This document shows, one piece after another, positions 1 through 9,015 of a stretch of DNA of 64,000 bases. A model generated the notes under the pieces. It was not told the origin of the DNA and did not search any database. It saw nothing but the letters and a program-made list of their open reading frames with translations. Both the position numbers and the translations under genes were made by a program. Source of the DNA: Sphingobium psychrophilum (GTDB lineage Bacteria; Pseudomonadota; Alphaproteobacteria; Sphingomonadales; Sphingomonadaceae). Position 1 is the stretch's first letter. Every line of letters starts with the position of its first letter. Location: contig NZ_JABBFV010000019.1 of the NCBI RefSeq assembly GCF_012927105.1, positions 1-64,000 of the forward strand. The letters run 5' to 3'.

Positions 1-1
1 C

Positions 2-106
2 CACGACAACATCATCGACCTATGCTGCGACGCCTGGAATAGACTGATCGATCAGCCGTGGCGCATCATGACTATCGGACGCCGCAAATGGGCACGTGGG
101 TCGTAA
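2..106 (+). pseudogene. IS630-family transposase, C-terminal tail (cut by window edge)
   Basis: Thirty-four codons are visible before TAA at 104-106. They include CCDAWNRLIDQPWRIMTIG followed by a basic WARGS end, which I recognise as the usual C-terminus of IS630-family DDE transposases. The rest lies outside the window, so I cannot tell whether the gene is intact. It adds to the insertion-sequence load of the first 8 kb. Confidence 0.6.
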
Positions 107-203
107 TCAATGCAGCTTGGTATAACATCAGCCGATCACCAGCATCCGGCTCCAAGGCAATGGTTGACTAGCTATCCAGGCTACCCGGATGGTAAGGGAT
201 CGA

Positions 204-1014
204 ATGGACAAGGATATAAGCCAGCACCTTCGCGTGATTCCCGAGAGGCTATGCGGTTTCCCCAGAACCTCGCGCTGGCCGTCGCAGCGGCGGAAGAAAC
301 TCACCTCGCTTTAGTCGTCGTTGATGTAGCGCAAGTTGGAAATCCAGTCGTTTTTGCTGATGAGGCGTTCAGGGCCTTGACCGGCCTTGACGATTTTGGG
401 CTCCTGCAAAATCCGTTCGATCTCTTGCTCAAAAAACTATCCGATCCACGCGATTTGACGAGTGTCGAAACGATCATGGATTTCGCAACTATTGGGTCTT
501 GGCAGATCGCGTGTCGACACTCTGACTCAACTTCGTTTCCCGCGATCGTGTTCGGCAGCCCGCTGCGCAACGAGAGTGGCAAGATTTCGCATCGCATCTA
601 CGCATTTGTTAAAGTCGGCGGTCAAGTCAGCACCATGCACGACCAGCGTAATGAGTTTTATGCGCTGTACGATCAGGCTCCTGGTTTCATTGCGATGGCA
701 GAAGGGCCCGAACACCGCTTTACGTTTGCAAACGCATCCTACAAAAAAATTCGTCGGTCGCAGCGAGTTGGTTGGCAATACGGTAGCAGAATCCATGCCT
801 GAAATCGCCGATCAGGGTTTCGTCGCCGTACTGGATGAGGTGTACCGTTCTGGGAAGCCCTTTATCGGGCGCGACGTGGCGATGGAAATGCTCGATCGTG
901 CCACCGGCATGACCACCGTTCGCTATTGCGATTTTATCTACCAGGCTGTGCGTAATATCGATGGCGTAATAATCGGCCTTTTTTGCGAGGGCTATGATGT
1001 CACCGAGCAACATG
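204..1014 (+). pseudogene. Decayed PAS-domain sensor protein, frameshifted and truncated
   Basis: Two PAS-like segments can be read. The first runs from about 250 to 640 (LALAVAAAEETHLALVVVD onward). The second runs from about 650 to 1010 and ends in the typical PAS exit GYDVTEQ. The reading frame shifts at 743-749, a run of seven A; removing one A joins FTFANASYKK to FVGRSELVGNTV. A second shift near 245-255 seems to separate the likely start (ATG 204, after TAAGGGA) from the first PAS segment. The output domain is missing: at about 1014 the sequence changes into a cusA fragment on the other strand. It probably came from a PAS-containing kinase or chemoreceptor. PAS identity is clear; the output is unknown. 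Confidence 0.65.
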
Positions 1015-1530
1015 GATCGCGACCAAAGCCGAGCGGACGTGCCAGAGGAACAGGCCGCAGACGATGGCGACGACGATGAATTCCTCGATCAGCTTGTGGG
1101 TGAGGTTTTCAACCGCGCGGTCGATCAGCTGCGAACGATCGTAAGTGGTGACCAAGTCGACGCCGGGCGGCAGGCTCTTCCTCAGATCTGTGAGCTTGTC
1201 CTTGACCGCGGCGATCGTTTCGCGCGCGTTCTTGCCTGAACGCAGGATGACGACTCCACCGGCGACCTCGCCTTCGCCGTTATATTCAGCGATGCCGCGC
1301 CGCATCTCAGGGCCAATCTGGATCGTGGCGACATCACCCAGCGTCACCGGCACGCCGCCCGCAGCGGTTCTGAGCGGGATCGAGCGGAAGTCGTCGAGCG
1401 ACTTCAGATAGCCCGAGGCGCGGACCATATATTCGGCCTCAGCCATCTCCAGTACCGAACCACCCGTCTCCTGGTTGGCCTTTTGAATGGCATCGACCGC
1501 CTGGGCGTGAATGACGCCGTAGGCGGCGCT
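1015..1530 (-). pseudogene. cusA: Internal fragment of a CusA-type RND copper/silver efflux pump
   Basis: On the minus strand about 170 codons match the CusA/CzcA family closely: the stretches AEAEYMVRASGYL, VQIGPEMRRGIAE, GEVAGGVVILRSGKNARE, TTYDRSQLIDRA and LFLWHVRSALVAI are family hallmarks. They correspond to the first periplasmic porter region up to the start of the transmembrane block of a protein of about 1,050 residues. Both ends are cut, at about 1014 by the PAS relic and near 1530 before the IS21 end, with no start codon or membrane domain left. It cannot work as a pump and marks a lost heavy-metal efflux locus. Confidence 0.8.
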
Positions 1531-1686
1531 CCTTCCTAAGCCCTTCGCGGTCGCCGGCAACCCGTCTGCGCTGCGCTTGCGGGTGCTCCACTTCGTTGTG
1601 CCCTGCGGTGCCTGCGCCCGCCGAGGCGGGCCTTTCCAGTCGCGTTTCGCCGCCCATCCCCGCTTTCCGGGGAGGCTCATGTTTGT

Positions 1687-1745
1687 GGATCGGCGTGCAA
1701 AAAGGCCCCCGTTAGCGGGGTGATCGGCGTCTAAAAGGGCCCCCT
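1687..1745. repeat. IS21 left-end multiple terminal repeats
   Basis: Two imperfect direct copies lie at 1687-1710 and 1721-1745. Each begins GATCGGCGT, continues through an A-rich block and ends in GGCCCCC. Repeated transposase-binding units inside the ends are typical of IS21-family elements. Confidence 0.65.
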
Positions 1746-2092
1746 CATTTCGATGGTTTAAGTAGCTGGCTGGATTTTCAGGCGGCGAGATCGGGATGTT
1801 GGTTTTGGAGACAGTTTTACGGATCCGGCGTGAGTATGCCGGAGGCAAGGCGATCAAGGCGATCGCGCGGGATCTGCATGTGTCGCGGAAGGTCATCCGC
1901 AAAGCGGTCCGAGCGCCGGAGGGCGCCTTTGATTATCAGCGCAAGGTTCAGCCGCTGCCCAGGATCGGTCCGTTTCAGGATCGCCTGAACACGCTGCTGG
2001 AAGAGAACGAGCTGCGCGGCAGGCGTGACCGGCTGCGGATGACGCGGATCCATGACCTGCTGGTGCGCGAAGGCTTTGAGGGTTCTTACGAT

Positions 2093-2117
2093 GCGGTGCG
2101 GTGCGGTGCGGTGCGGC
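2093..2117. repeat. GCGGT pentanucleotide tandem repeat inside istA
   Basis: Four exact GCGGT units run from 2093 to 2112, followed by GCGGC. The protein reads DAVRCGAVRRYA where IstA relatives usually read DAVRRYA. Three extra units (15 bp) keep the frame, which points to slippage expansion. Confidence 0.75.
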
Positions 2118-2514
2118 GCTATGCGACGCGCTGGAAGATCGAGCGGCGCAAGGACGCTGGCGATGGCGTCACCGCCTTTATCCCGCTGATGTTCAGGCCG
2201 GGCGAGGCCTACCAGTTCGACTGGAGCCATGAAGATGTCGAGATCGCCGGGGCGCCGATGCGGGTGAAGGTCGCGCATATGTGCCTGTGCGCGTCACGTG
2301 GGGTCTATGTCCGGGCCTATCCTCGCGAGAGCCAGGAGATGCTGTTCGACGCGCATGCGCGCGGTTTTGCCTTCTTCGACGGCGTGCCAGGGCGCGGCAT
2401 CTACGATAATATGAAGACGGCAGTGACGAGCGTGTTCATCGGCAAGGAACGTGTCTTCAACCGGCGGTTCCTGATCATGACCGACCATTATATGGTCGAG
2501 CCCACGGCCTGCTC

Positions 2515-2560
2515 GCCTGCGGCGGGATGGGAGAGCCGCAGGCCAACGCCCGCAGGGCGT
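2515..2560. repeat. Two adjacent small palindromes inside istA
   Basis: GCCTGCGGC (2515-2523) pairs with GCCGCAGGC (2535-2543). ACGCCC (2546-2551) pairs with GGGCGT (2555-2560). About ten extra residues appear here (SRRPTPAGRN) between the conserved GWE and GQVENQ of IstA, so part of the block looks like an in-frame palindromic insertion. Confidence 0.6.
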
Positions 2561-3386
2561 AACGGTCAGGTCGAGAACCAGGTGCAGACGATCCGGGGTC
2601 GCTTCTTCCAGCCCCGGTTGCGGTTCGCCAGTCTCGAAGAGCTCAATGGCTGGCTGGAGGCCGAGTGTCGGCGCTGGGCGGAACGGCAGCCCCATCCTGA
2701 ACAGGGCGAGCTGACCGTGGCGCAGGTGCTGGAGATCGAACGATCTGCGCTGCAGCCGATGCTAGGGCCGTGAGCCAAAATCTATTCGGGGCTTCAATGA
2801 GAGCGAGCATGCCGTGACCGGCACCTGCCTGATCAGCTTCGACCGCAACCGCTACTCGGTACTCTCGACGGTGGCGCGACGCACGGTGCAGGTCCGTGCC
2901 TATGCGACACGCATCGTGGTTCGCTGCGGTGATGAGGTGGTTGCCGAACATCCTCGCCACTTCGGGCGCAACCGCACGATCTATGACCCCTGGCATTATC
3001 TGCCGGTGCTGGCCCGCAAGCCCGGCGCGCTGCGGAACGGTGCCCCCTTCCAGGACTGGGATCTGCCACCAGCGCTTGCCCGCCTGCGCCGCAAGCTGGG
3101 TAATGGCGACTTGCCTGTCCTGAGCGGCTGGCTTGCCAGCCAGTCGAAGGGCCGACCGCCGGTTCGTTCGTGTGCTGTCGGCCGTGCTGACCGATGGCCT
3201 GGAGTCCGTCGAAGCCGCTGTGCGTGAGGCACTGGCGACGGGCACGGCGAGCGATGACCTGATCCTCAACATCCTGGCACGACGCCGGGAACCCCCGCGT
3301 CCGCTGACGATCATCACCTCCGAGGATAGCGCTTTGCGCCATCCCCCGATCGCACTGTGCCCGTTACGACCAACTGAGGACCTTCG

Positions 3387-4115
3387 ATGCAGCGGCATGA
3401 CATGATCGAGGCCATGCGGGGTCTGGGCCTCAAGGGCATGGCGGGCGCGTTCGACGATGCCGTCACCACCGGCCTTCAGCGCCAGCGCACCACCATGGAG
3501 ATACTGACCGACCTCCTGCGAGCGGAGGCGACGCATCGTCATGCCGCGTCGATCCGATACCGGATGGCCGCTGCCAGGCTGCCAGTCGTGAAGGACATCG
3601 ACGCCTTCCGGTTCGAGGGTACCCCGATCAACGAGGGACTGGTGCGTTCATTGCACAGCGGCGCGTTCCTGCCCGCACGGCGTAATATCGTCCTGGTCGG
3701 CGGAACAGGCACTGGAAAGACCCATCTTGCCATCGCCATCACCGCCAATGTCGTCCGTTCCGGTGCCCGAGGCCGCTACTTCAACACGGTCGATCTGGTG
3801 ACCCGCTTCGAAGAGGAGGCCAGGATCGGCAAGAGTGGCGCTCTCGCCGCCCAGCTATCCCGTCTCGATCTGATCGTACTCGACGAACTGGGCTATCTGC
3901 CGTTCGCCCGATCAGGCCGCCAGTTGCTGTTCCACCTGATCAGCAAGCTTTACGAGCAGACCAGCGTCATCATCACCACCAACATGGCGTTCGGGGAATG
4001 GCCCACCGTGTTCGGCGATCCCAAGATGACCACCGCGCTCCTCGATCGGGTCACGCATCATTGCGACATTGTCGAGACCGGCAATGACAGCTGGCGCTTC
4101 AAAAACCGCAGCTGA
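3387..4115 (+). CDS. istB: IstB AAA+ ATPase, IS21-family helper of transposition
   Basis: IstB is the ATP-dependent partner that assembles with IstA on target DNA. The 242-residue protein has the normal family length. It shows a Walker A motif GGTGTGKTH near residue 105, Walker B LIVLDELGYLPF near 165 and the sensor-1 stretch SVIITTNMAFGEW. The ATG at 3387 lies inside the last codons of istA, the usual coupled arrangement. No frameshift is visible, so IstB may be intact although its IstA partner is broken; it could act only with an IstA from another copy. Confidence 0.92.
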   Translation: MQRHDMIEAMRGLGLKGMAGAFDDAVTTGLQRQRTTMEILTDLLRAEATHRHAASIRYRMAAARLPVVKDIDAFRFEGTPINEGLVRSLHSGAFLPARRNIVLVGGTGTGKTHLAIAITANVVRSGARGRYFNTVDLVTRFEEEARIGKSGALAAQLSRLDLIVLDELGYLPFARSGRQLLFHLISKLYEQTSVIITTNMAFGEWPTVFGDPKMTTALLDRVTHHCDIVETGNDSWRFKNRS

Positions 4116-4148
4116 TCCGCCCTAGCAGCGATCAATTAAAAGATGCTT

Positions 4149-4203
4149 TGCGCTGCGCGCGCCTCCGGTCGGGCTACGCCCTCCCTACGCCGCGCGCAGC
4201 GCA
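4149..4203. repeat. Inverted repeat near the right end of the IS21 element
   Basis: TGCGCTGCGCGCG (4149-4161) is the exact reverse complement of CGCGCGCAGCGCA (4191-4203), with a 29-base loop. It sits between the istB stop and the right terminus and could be a terminator-like or protein-binding structure. Confidence 0.55.
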
Positions 4204-4268
4204 GGGAAGCCCGTCACATCAACGTTCCGCCATCCTGACAGGGGGTCCCGTTTGCGCGCCAATTGACA

Positions 4269-6262
4269 GTCGATGGACTGAACCGCTATTATATTCCCGC
4301 GCGCGCCAGGCAGGCCCATTATGATGACCAGCACAAGAGCGCTCTGCGGGGTGACGATGTTTCGCTCTTCGAAGCGGTACAGGATTGGCTCGTCGAAAAC
4401 CGGCCGCCACCGCTCGCAATCCTGGGCGGATACGGCGCCGGCAAGAGCAGTTTCGCCAAGCGACTGATGGCGGACCAGGCGAACAAGGCACTGAGCGATC
4501 CGACGGCCAGGCGTCCTGTATTGATAAAACTAGGCAACATCACCCGATCCAGCAGCCTCGACAGCCTGCTGGGTTCACTTTTCACATCTGAATATGTCGT
4601 ACGTGGATACAGCTTTCCTCGGTTCAAGGAACTCAATGCGAAGGGCCGGCTACTGATCATCCTCGATGGGTTCGACGAAATGAAGCATGCGATGACCTGG
4701 ACCGAGTTTCGAAACGAAATCCAGGAGCTCAATGCTCTCAACGATGGGGAATCGCGCGTCTTACTGCTTGGGCGGCCAACAGCCTTCACATCGGATGACG
4801 AGCATCTTGAAGTGCTCAGAGGCAGGCGCCGCATTGCTGGTGGAACAAGGCGCCTGCACGACTGGCCGGAGTTTCGCGAATATGACCTCGAACCATTCAC
4901 CCGCGCAGAACGGATAAGGTTCGTCGAGCAGCTTCTTCTCTCCATAGAGCTTGATCGATGCGGCGAAGCGCTTAGCGATGCGCAAATCCTGTCGGTTGAA
5001 GGACGCGCACAGGAAGTGAATGCGCTCGCCGACCTAGAGGATGAGGTTTTCGGCAAGACGGTTCATGCCAAGATTCTCGTAGATCTTGCTGTAGACCCCG
5101 ACTTCGATCCCGGTGCCTTCAAAGGAAATGTCACGCGTTGGAGCCTGTACTCGGAATTTTTTGCGATGTTGGCTCGACGGGAAACAAGCAAAGCAGCGCG
5201 TAGCCCGATCGAAGGCGAGCACCGCCTCGAGTTCCTTCGTCGGGTCGCCCTTTGGCTTTGGGAAGAGCGTGACGGCATGACGTCGTTTCGAGCGTCAGAC
5301 ATACCGACGCAGACATTCATGGACCTTCCCGACGGCGACGCGGACAATCCTGAAGAGAAGCGCCGGGAATATCTGGCAGGGGCGTTCCTCGAAAGAAAGG
5401 CGGCGGACACCTTCTTCTTTCCACATCGCTCCTTCGCCGAATTCCTGATCGCGGAACATCTCGTTCGCCATCGGCCAGCCTCGGGGCAGCACGAACATTA
5501 CGACAAATTGATCCAGGGTGGCGTGGAGACATTCTTGCAGGACGCGCCTCCAGAAGCACGCGTCGGTGAATGGGGCATGTCGCTCAGCGCCAACTCAGGC
5601 ATCCTGTCCATCGAGTATCTCATGTTCCTCGGCGCCGCTGCGGGTGGCCTCGACATCTTGGCCGAAGCCATGCCCAAGGAGTCGCCCTGGCAACCACTGG
5701 TCGGTGTATTCGCCTTGCCCGTTAACGCGGTCAACGAGCGTCGCGAGATTATTGCGAACACCATCGTGTCAGCACCCCTGGAGACTGTCGCCCTGCTCCT
5801 GTGCAGAATATCGCGCTATTGGGCGTTACTGAGCGAGCTCGATATGGCGCCAAAGGAAGATGTGCTCTGCGACTATAGTCAGGTCGTCGCCGCTGCTCTT
5901 ATCACCAGGGGCATCGGCTTGTCCGGGAAGACAAGCCGATGCCCCGCCACACAGTTTCTGAAACCTCAGCCGAGTTCCTCCACATGGGGCGTGCAGCCAT
6001 GAACCTTGACGTCAGCGAGGACAGCCGTGCGATTGTCTTCTCGTGGGTCCGGCTCGGGGAGGAAGCCGCTCGGATCGCCGACAGCACACATCTCTCGGTA
6101 GTAGGTAGCCCGACCATCGCAGGTGTCAGCGACCTTGGTGATGAGCGAATTGCCTATTTCACCGTGCGCAACATCATGCCGCCTAAGGATTCACAATTCT
6201 TCCATCAGATGGTCTTGAAGCGGGGATGGCTGAGCAACATGTCGATCGTAAGCAGACGTTGA
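4269..6262 (+). pseudogene. NACHT-family STAND NTPase (bNACHT-like defence protein), truncated and frameshifted
   Basis: The frame contains a P-loop GGYGAGKSSF about 55 codons in, an extended Walker B LLIILDGFDEM, and further on FFFPHRSFAEFLIAEHL. This trio is diagnostic of NACHT NTPases. Bacterial NACHT proteins with this layout are known antiphage NLR-like sensors. The 5' end is lost: coding runs straight out of the IS21 right end with no native start, so any N-terminal effector is missing. At about 5905-5945 the frame changes beside a perfect hairpin. A C-terminal part then continues (ETSAEFLHMGRAAMNLDV to MSIVSRR) to TGA at 6260-6262. IS1182 copy 1 begins 33 bp later. NACHT identity is firm, the defence role is inferred, and the gene is almost certainly inactive. 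Confidence 0.75.
5908..5945. repeat. Perfect 16-bp inverted repeat at the NACHT frameshift
   Basis: Arms 5908-5923 (GGGGCATCGGCTTGTC) and 5930-5945 are exact reverse complements around the loop CGGGAA. The hairpin coincides with the point where the reading frame of the NACHT gene changes. It may be a small palindromic insertion, or a structure that caused a replication or sequencing error. Confidence 0.75.
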
Positions 6263-6294
6263 TTGCTGTCGTGGGTAATAGGCGGCTACCGACC

Positions 6295-7883
6295 GAGGCT
6301 GTGTAGAAACGCTCCCGAGGTGGAAGTCGCGCGGTAGGATCGGGAGGCCGCGGTGGCGGAATGTCGGCCTTCGCATCGGCCTTTCAGGTGCGGATCGCTG
6401 CGATGAGTGGCTGAATGCCCATGATCTGGATCATCCGCTTCATATTGTAGGCCAGCACGCACAAACTCATCTCGGTTCTGACGTTTTTGAGCGTCCTGGT
6501 CAGGAAGTGGGTGCTGCCCATCCAGGATTTGAGCGTGCCAAAGACATGTTCGATAGTCTGGCGTCGGATCCCCATGGCATTGGGTAACAGGTCCAATCGC
6601 TTCTGCATGGCATCGATCACCGCTTCATGCTTCCATCGTTTGACGCGCTTCACATATTCAGTGGTGCAGCGCGGTCGCAAAGCGCAGCTCTGGCAGGCGC
6701 TCAGGTTGCGGTAATGGTCGATGTCGCCGTGATGATCCAACCGCGGACGCGCCTTGGTCAGATATTCCCCTGCCGGGCAGGTATAATGGTCATGGTCGGC
6801 GTCGTACACGAAGCCGGCCTTGGTAAATAAACCGCGCTGCGCCTAGCCGGACGTGTCGGTTCTGGGCACGCAGGGTAAAATGCCGGTGCCTTCGCATTCC
6901 ATTACCTGTTCGCCGTTCATATAGTCGCGATCCGCCAGGACGGTGATTTCAGGCGCGCCGATGGCGGCTTGCGCTTGCCGACCCATCGGCGCGAGCTGTG
7001 CCCGGTCATTGCCCTCGTTCACCACTTCATGCGCGACAAAGAGGTGGTATTCGGCATCCACTGCTGCCTGCAGGTTGTAGCCGACAATGCCAGTGCCGCG
7101 ACCACTGCTGTTCATGGACCTGGCATCCGGATCGGTCAGCGACACCTGATGATCGGGCGCAGCCTCGACCTGTGCGGCCATTTCCTTCAAGAAACGCATC
7201 TGGCCGCGCAAGCCCGCGATCTTTTCTCGGATCTGATCAACCCGCGCTTGCGGAACGTCGCTGGCCTCACGATCGGCACGATCGAGGGCCGCAAGGTACC
7301 GCTCGATACTGGCCTCAACCTGTTCGATCCGCTTGGCCGCTATGTGTTTTGTGTAGTTGCGATCCCGGTTGTTCACGGCTTTGAACTTGCTGCCGTCGAT
7401 CGCAACGGTTGCCTGTCCGAACAGCCTCAACTGTCGACACAGAGCCACAAACTGGCTGCACACCGCCCGGATCGCTGCACCATTATCCCGTCGAAAGTTG
7501 GCTATCATCTTGAAGTCCGGTGCCAATCGACCGGTCAGCCACATCAACTCGACATTGCGCTGCGCTTCACGCTCCAGTCGTCGGCTAGACTGGATCCGGT
7601 TCAGATAGCCGTAGCGGTAGATCTTGAGCATCGTCGAAGGATGATAGGCTGGGCGCCCGGTAGGCGCTGGGTTTGCCCCGGCAAAACCAACTGCCACCAG
7701 ATCCAACTCGTCGATAAACGCCTCAACGACCCGAACCGGGTTATCTTCAGCTACATAATCATCGAGCGATGCCGGCAATAAAAAATCCTGTCGGCGGTCT
7801 TGTTCTTCCACGAAACGGCCCATCGGTAAGACTCCCGAGATCCCGGAAAACTCTACCACAAAACGGCGTTTTTACACAGCCTC
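6295..7883. mobile_element. IS1182-family insertion sequence, copy 1
   Basis: The ends form an inverted repeat beginning GAGGCTGTGTA (left at 6295, right read inward from 7883). GACC flanks both sides (6291-6294 and 7884-7887) as a four-base target duplication. One transposase gene on the minus strand fills the element. A nearly identical copy of the same length (1589 bp) lies at 47654-49242. The insertion sits just after the end of the NACHT relic. Confidence 0.85.
6384..7859 (-). pseudogene. IS1182-family transposase with an in-frame amber codon, copy 1
   Basis: This DDE transposase reads as 338 residues, then TAG (complement of 6843-6845), then the same frame continues to the natural end at 6384. 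The whole would be about 490 residues, normal for IS1182. The upstream part has the N-terminal QDFLLPASLDDYV region, AIDGSKFKAVNN and VLADRDYMNGEQ. The downstream part has the cysteine cluster CQSCALRPRC and HVFGTLKSWMG with the last catalytic Glu region. The first codon here is GTG at 7859; the ATG of MGRFVEEQDRRQ at 7823 is a more typical start. Copy 2 has the same TAG, so either readthrough occurs, a split product works, or both copies are dead. Confidence 0.8.
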
Positions 7884-7887
7884 GACC

Positions 7888-8172
7888 ACACCCGGTCATT
7901 CGTCGGCAGGGTCGGCAACGTCTGCAATTGATAGGAGCCGTCGTTCCAGATTGCTAAGACCTCGCGAACCCTATTGAAATAATCACACCACAGAACATCT
8001 CGACGCAGCAAAAATCGCGGTGATGCAACCGGCCTGTTCAATTACCTGGGCTTTGGCACCGAAGCGCCAGCGGCAATGGGATTTGGCTCAGTAGGGACCT
8101 ACGAGCTACACAGTCCGCAGCTCGGCTCAAAGACCTGCTGAAATATTAGAACCGGGCTTTGGCTCACATCAA
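7888..8172. other. Non-coding or unrecognised stretch between IS1182 and the hydrolase regulon
   Basis: No recognisable gene. A 62-codon frame on the minus strand (7853-8041) runs partly out of the IS end and resembles nothing I know. The stretch probably holds leftovers of the pre-insertion sequence plus the upstream part of the promoter for the gene at 8294. Confidence 0.4.
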
Positions 8173-8193
8173 TCATTCGATTTAATCGAACGA
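8173..8193. promoter_or_regulatory. Shared LysR-type operator, site A
   Basis: TCATTC-N9-GAACGA with spacer GATTTAATC, 100 bp before the ATG at 8294. It fits the inverted repeat found again at 12096, 14908 and 17232, the last directly upstream of the LysR gene. Confidence 0.65.
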
Positions 8194-8293
8194 TGGGCCA
8201 AGTTTTATCAGACTGCGCAGCAAAACTCGATACCGCTAGACCCTCAATCACACCGGAACGAGCCGAGTGTACGAAATTCGATTGGAGACCGAC

Positions 8294-8950
8294 ATGACCA
8301 TCAAAGCGACCCCGACCCCCGGCAAATCCCTGATCACGCCGACCGATCACACCCTCGTGATGATCGACTTCCAGTCGCAGATGGCCTTCGCCACCAAGTC
8401 GATTTCCACCGAGCTTCTGCGCAACAACGCAGCTCTGGTCGCCAACGCAGCCGCCGGCTTCAAGGTCTCCACCATCCTGACCACGGTCGCCGTCGACAGC
8501 TTCTCCGGCCCGATGTTCAGCGAGATCACCGACGCCTTTCCCGATCAGGCGCTGCTCGACCGCACATCGATGAATACTTGGGAAGACGCTGCCGTCATCG
8601 ACGAGGTCAACCGCATCGGCAAGGAGCGCATCATTTTCGCGGGGCTGTGGACCTCGGTCTGCATCGTCGGCCCCGTCGCCTCGGCCATCGATCAGGGTTT
8701 CGACGTCTATTTCATCTCAGACGCCTGCGGCGACATCTCCGAAGAAGCCCATGAGCGCGCCGTCGAGCGGATGATCCAGCTGGGCGCCAAGCCGATGACC
8801 TCGCTCCAGTACCTCCTCGAGCTGCAGCGCGACTGGGCAAGGACTGAAACCTACGACATGACCACCGGCTTCGCGAAGAAGTGGGGTGGCGCCTATGGCC
8901 TGGGCATCACTTACGCCAAGACGATGTTCAACGCCTCCGAGGCGCATTGA
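8294..8950 (+). CDS. Isochorismatase-superfamily hydrolase (YcaC-like)
   Basis: Cysteine hydrolases of this superfamily cleave amides, ureido compounds or similar small molecules; YcaC itself has no settled substrate. The 218-residue protein has the expected nucleophile and acid: Asp25 in LVMIDFQSQ and Cys123 in GLWTSVCIVGP. The start ATG 8294 follows GGAGACC; an upstream in-frame GTG at 8267 lacks such a site. It is the first gene after operator site A and is followed by an alpha/beta hydrolase, a XapX protein and an amidohydrolase on the same strand. The run suggests stepwise hydrolysis of one compound, or detoxification. Substrate unknown. Confidence 0.85.
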   Translation: MTIKATPTPGKSLITPTDHTLVMIDFQSQMAFATKSISTELLRNNAALVANAAAGFKVSTILTTVAVDSFSGPMFSEITDAFPDQALLDRTSMNTWEDAAVIDEVNRIGKERIIFAGLWTSVCIVGPVASAIDQGFDVYFISDACGDISEEAHERAVERMIQLGAKPMTSLQYLLELQRDWARTETYDMTTGFAKKWGGAYGLGITYAKTMFNASEAH

Positions 8951-8959
8951 TCCAGCCCG

Positions 8960-8987
8960 GCGGCCGGGCATCCCCCCCCCCGGCCGC
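8960..8987. repeat. GC-rich intercistronic hairpin with a C10 run
   Basis: GCGGCCGGG (8960-8968) pairs with CCCGGCCGC (8979-8987); ten C lie at 8972-8981. It falls between two co-directional genes and could stabilise the upstream message or attenuate transcription. Confidence 0.5.
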
Positions 8988-9015
8988 TTCTCCCCATCGT
9001 GCCAAGGATTTTCCC

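Larger units (their letters stand above)
1796..3400 (+). pseudogene. istA: IstA transposase of the IS21-family element, frameshifted
   Basis: IstA is the DDE transposase of IS21 elements, about 500 residues. The N-terminal helix-turn-helix (AIARDLHVSRKVIRKAV) and much of the catalytic core are readable in 1796-2773. The reading then jumps frame near 2770-2800, again near 3145-3165 and again near 3345. The last frame ends in YDQLRTFDAAA and TGA at 3398-3400, overlapping istB as normal. The core also carries two in-frame oddities: an expanded GCGGT repeat at 2093-2117, and a palindrome-bearing insert near 2515-2560 that breaks the family sequence GWE-GQVENQ. Three frameshifts make it inactive unless they are sequencing errors. 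Confidence 0.85.
1684..4268. mobile_element. IS21-family insertion sequence, istA broken, istB intact
   Basis: The element holds istA and istB in the usual overlapping order between related ends. The left end starts TGTGGATCGGCGTGC at 1684. The right end, read inward from 4268, is TGTCAATTGGCGCGC. The two are matched base for base in length, and each is followed by an A-rich stretch and a run of C, as in IS21 elements. I saw no clear target duplication (flanks catgtt and gtcgat), so the boundaries may reflect later recombination. It lies between a cusA fragment and the truncated NACHT gene. With istA frameshifted it is probably not autonomous. Confidence 0.8.

Noticed and set aside
7853..8041. 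A 62-codon minus-strand frame beside IS1182
   Set aside because: It partly overlaps the IS terminus and has no recognisable homology.
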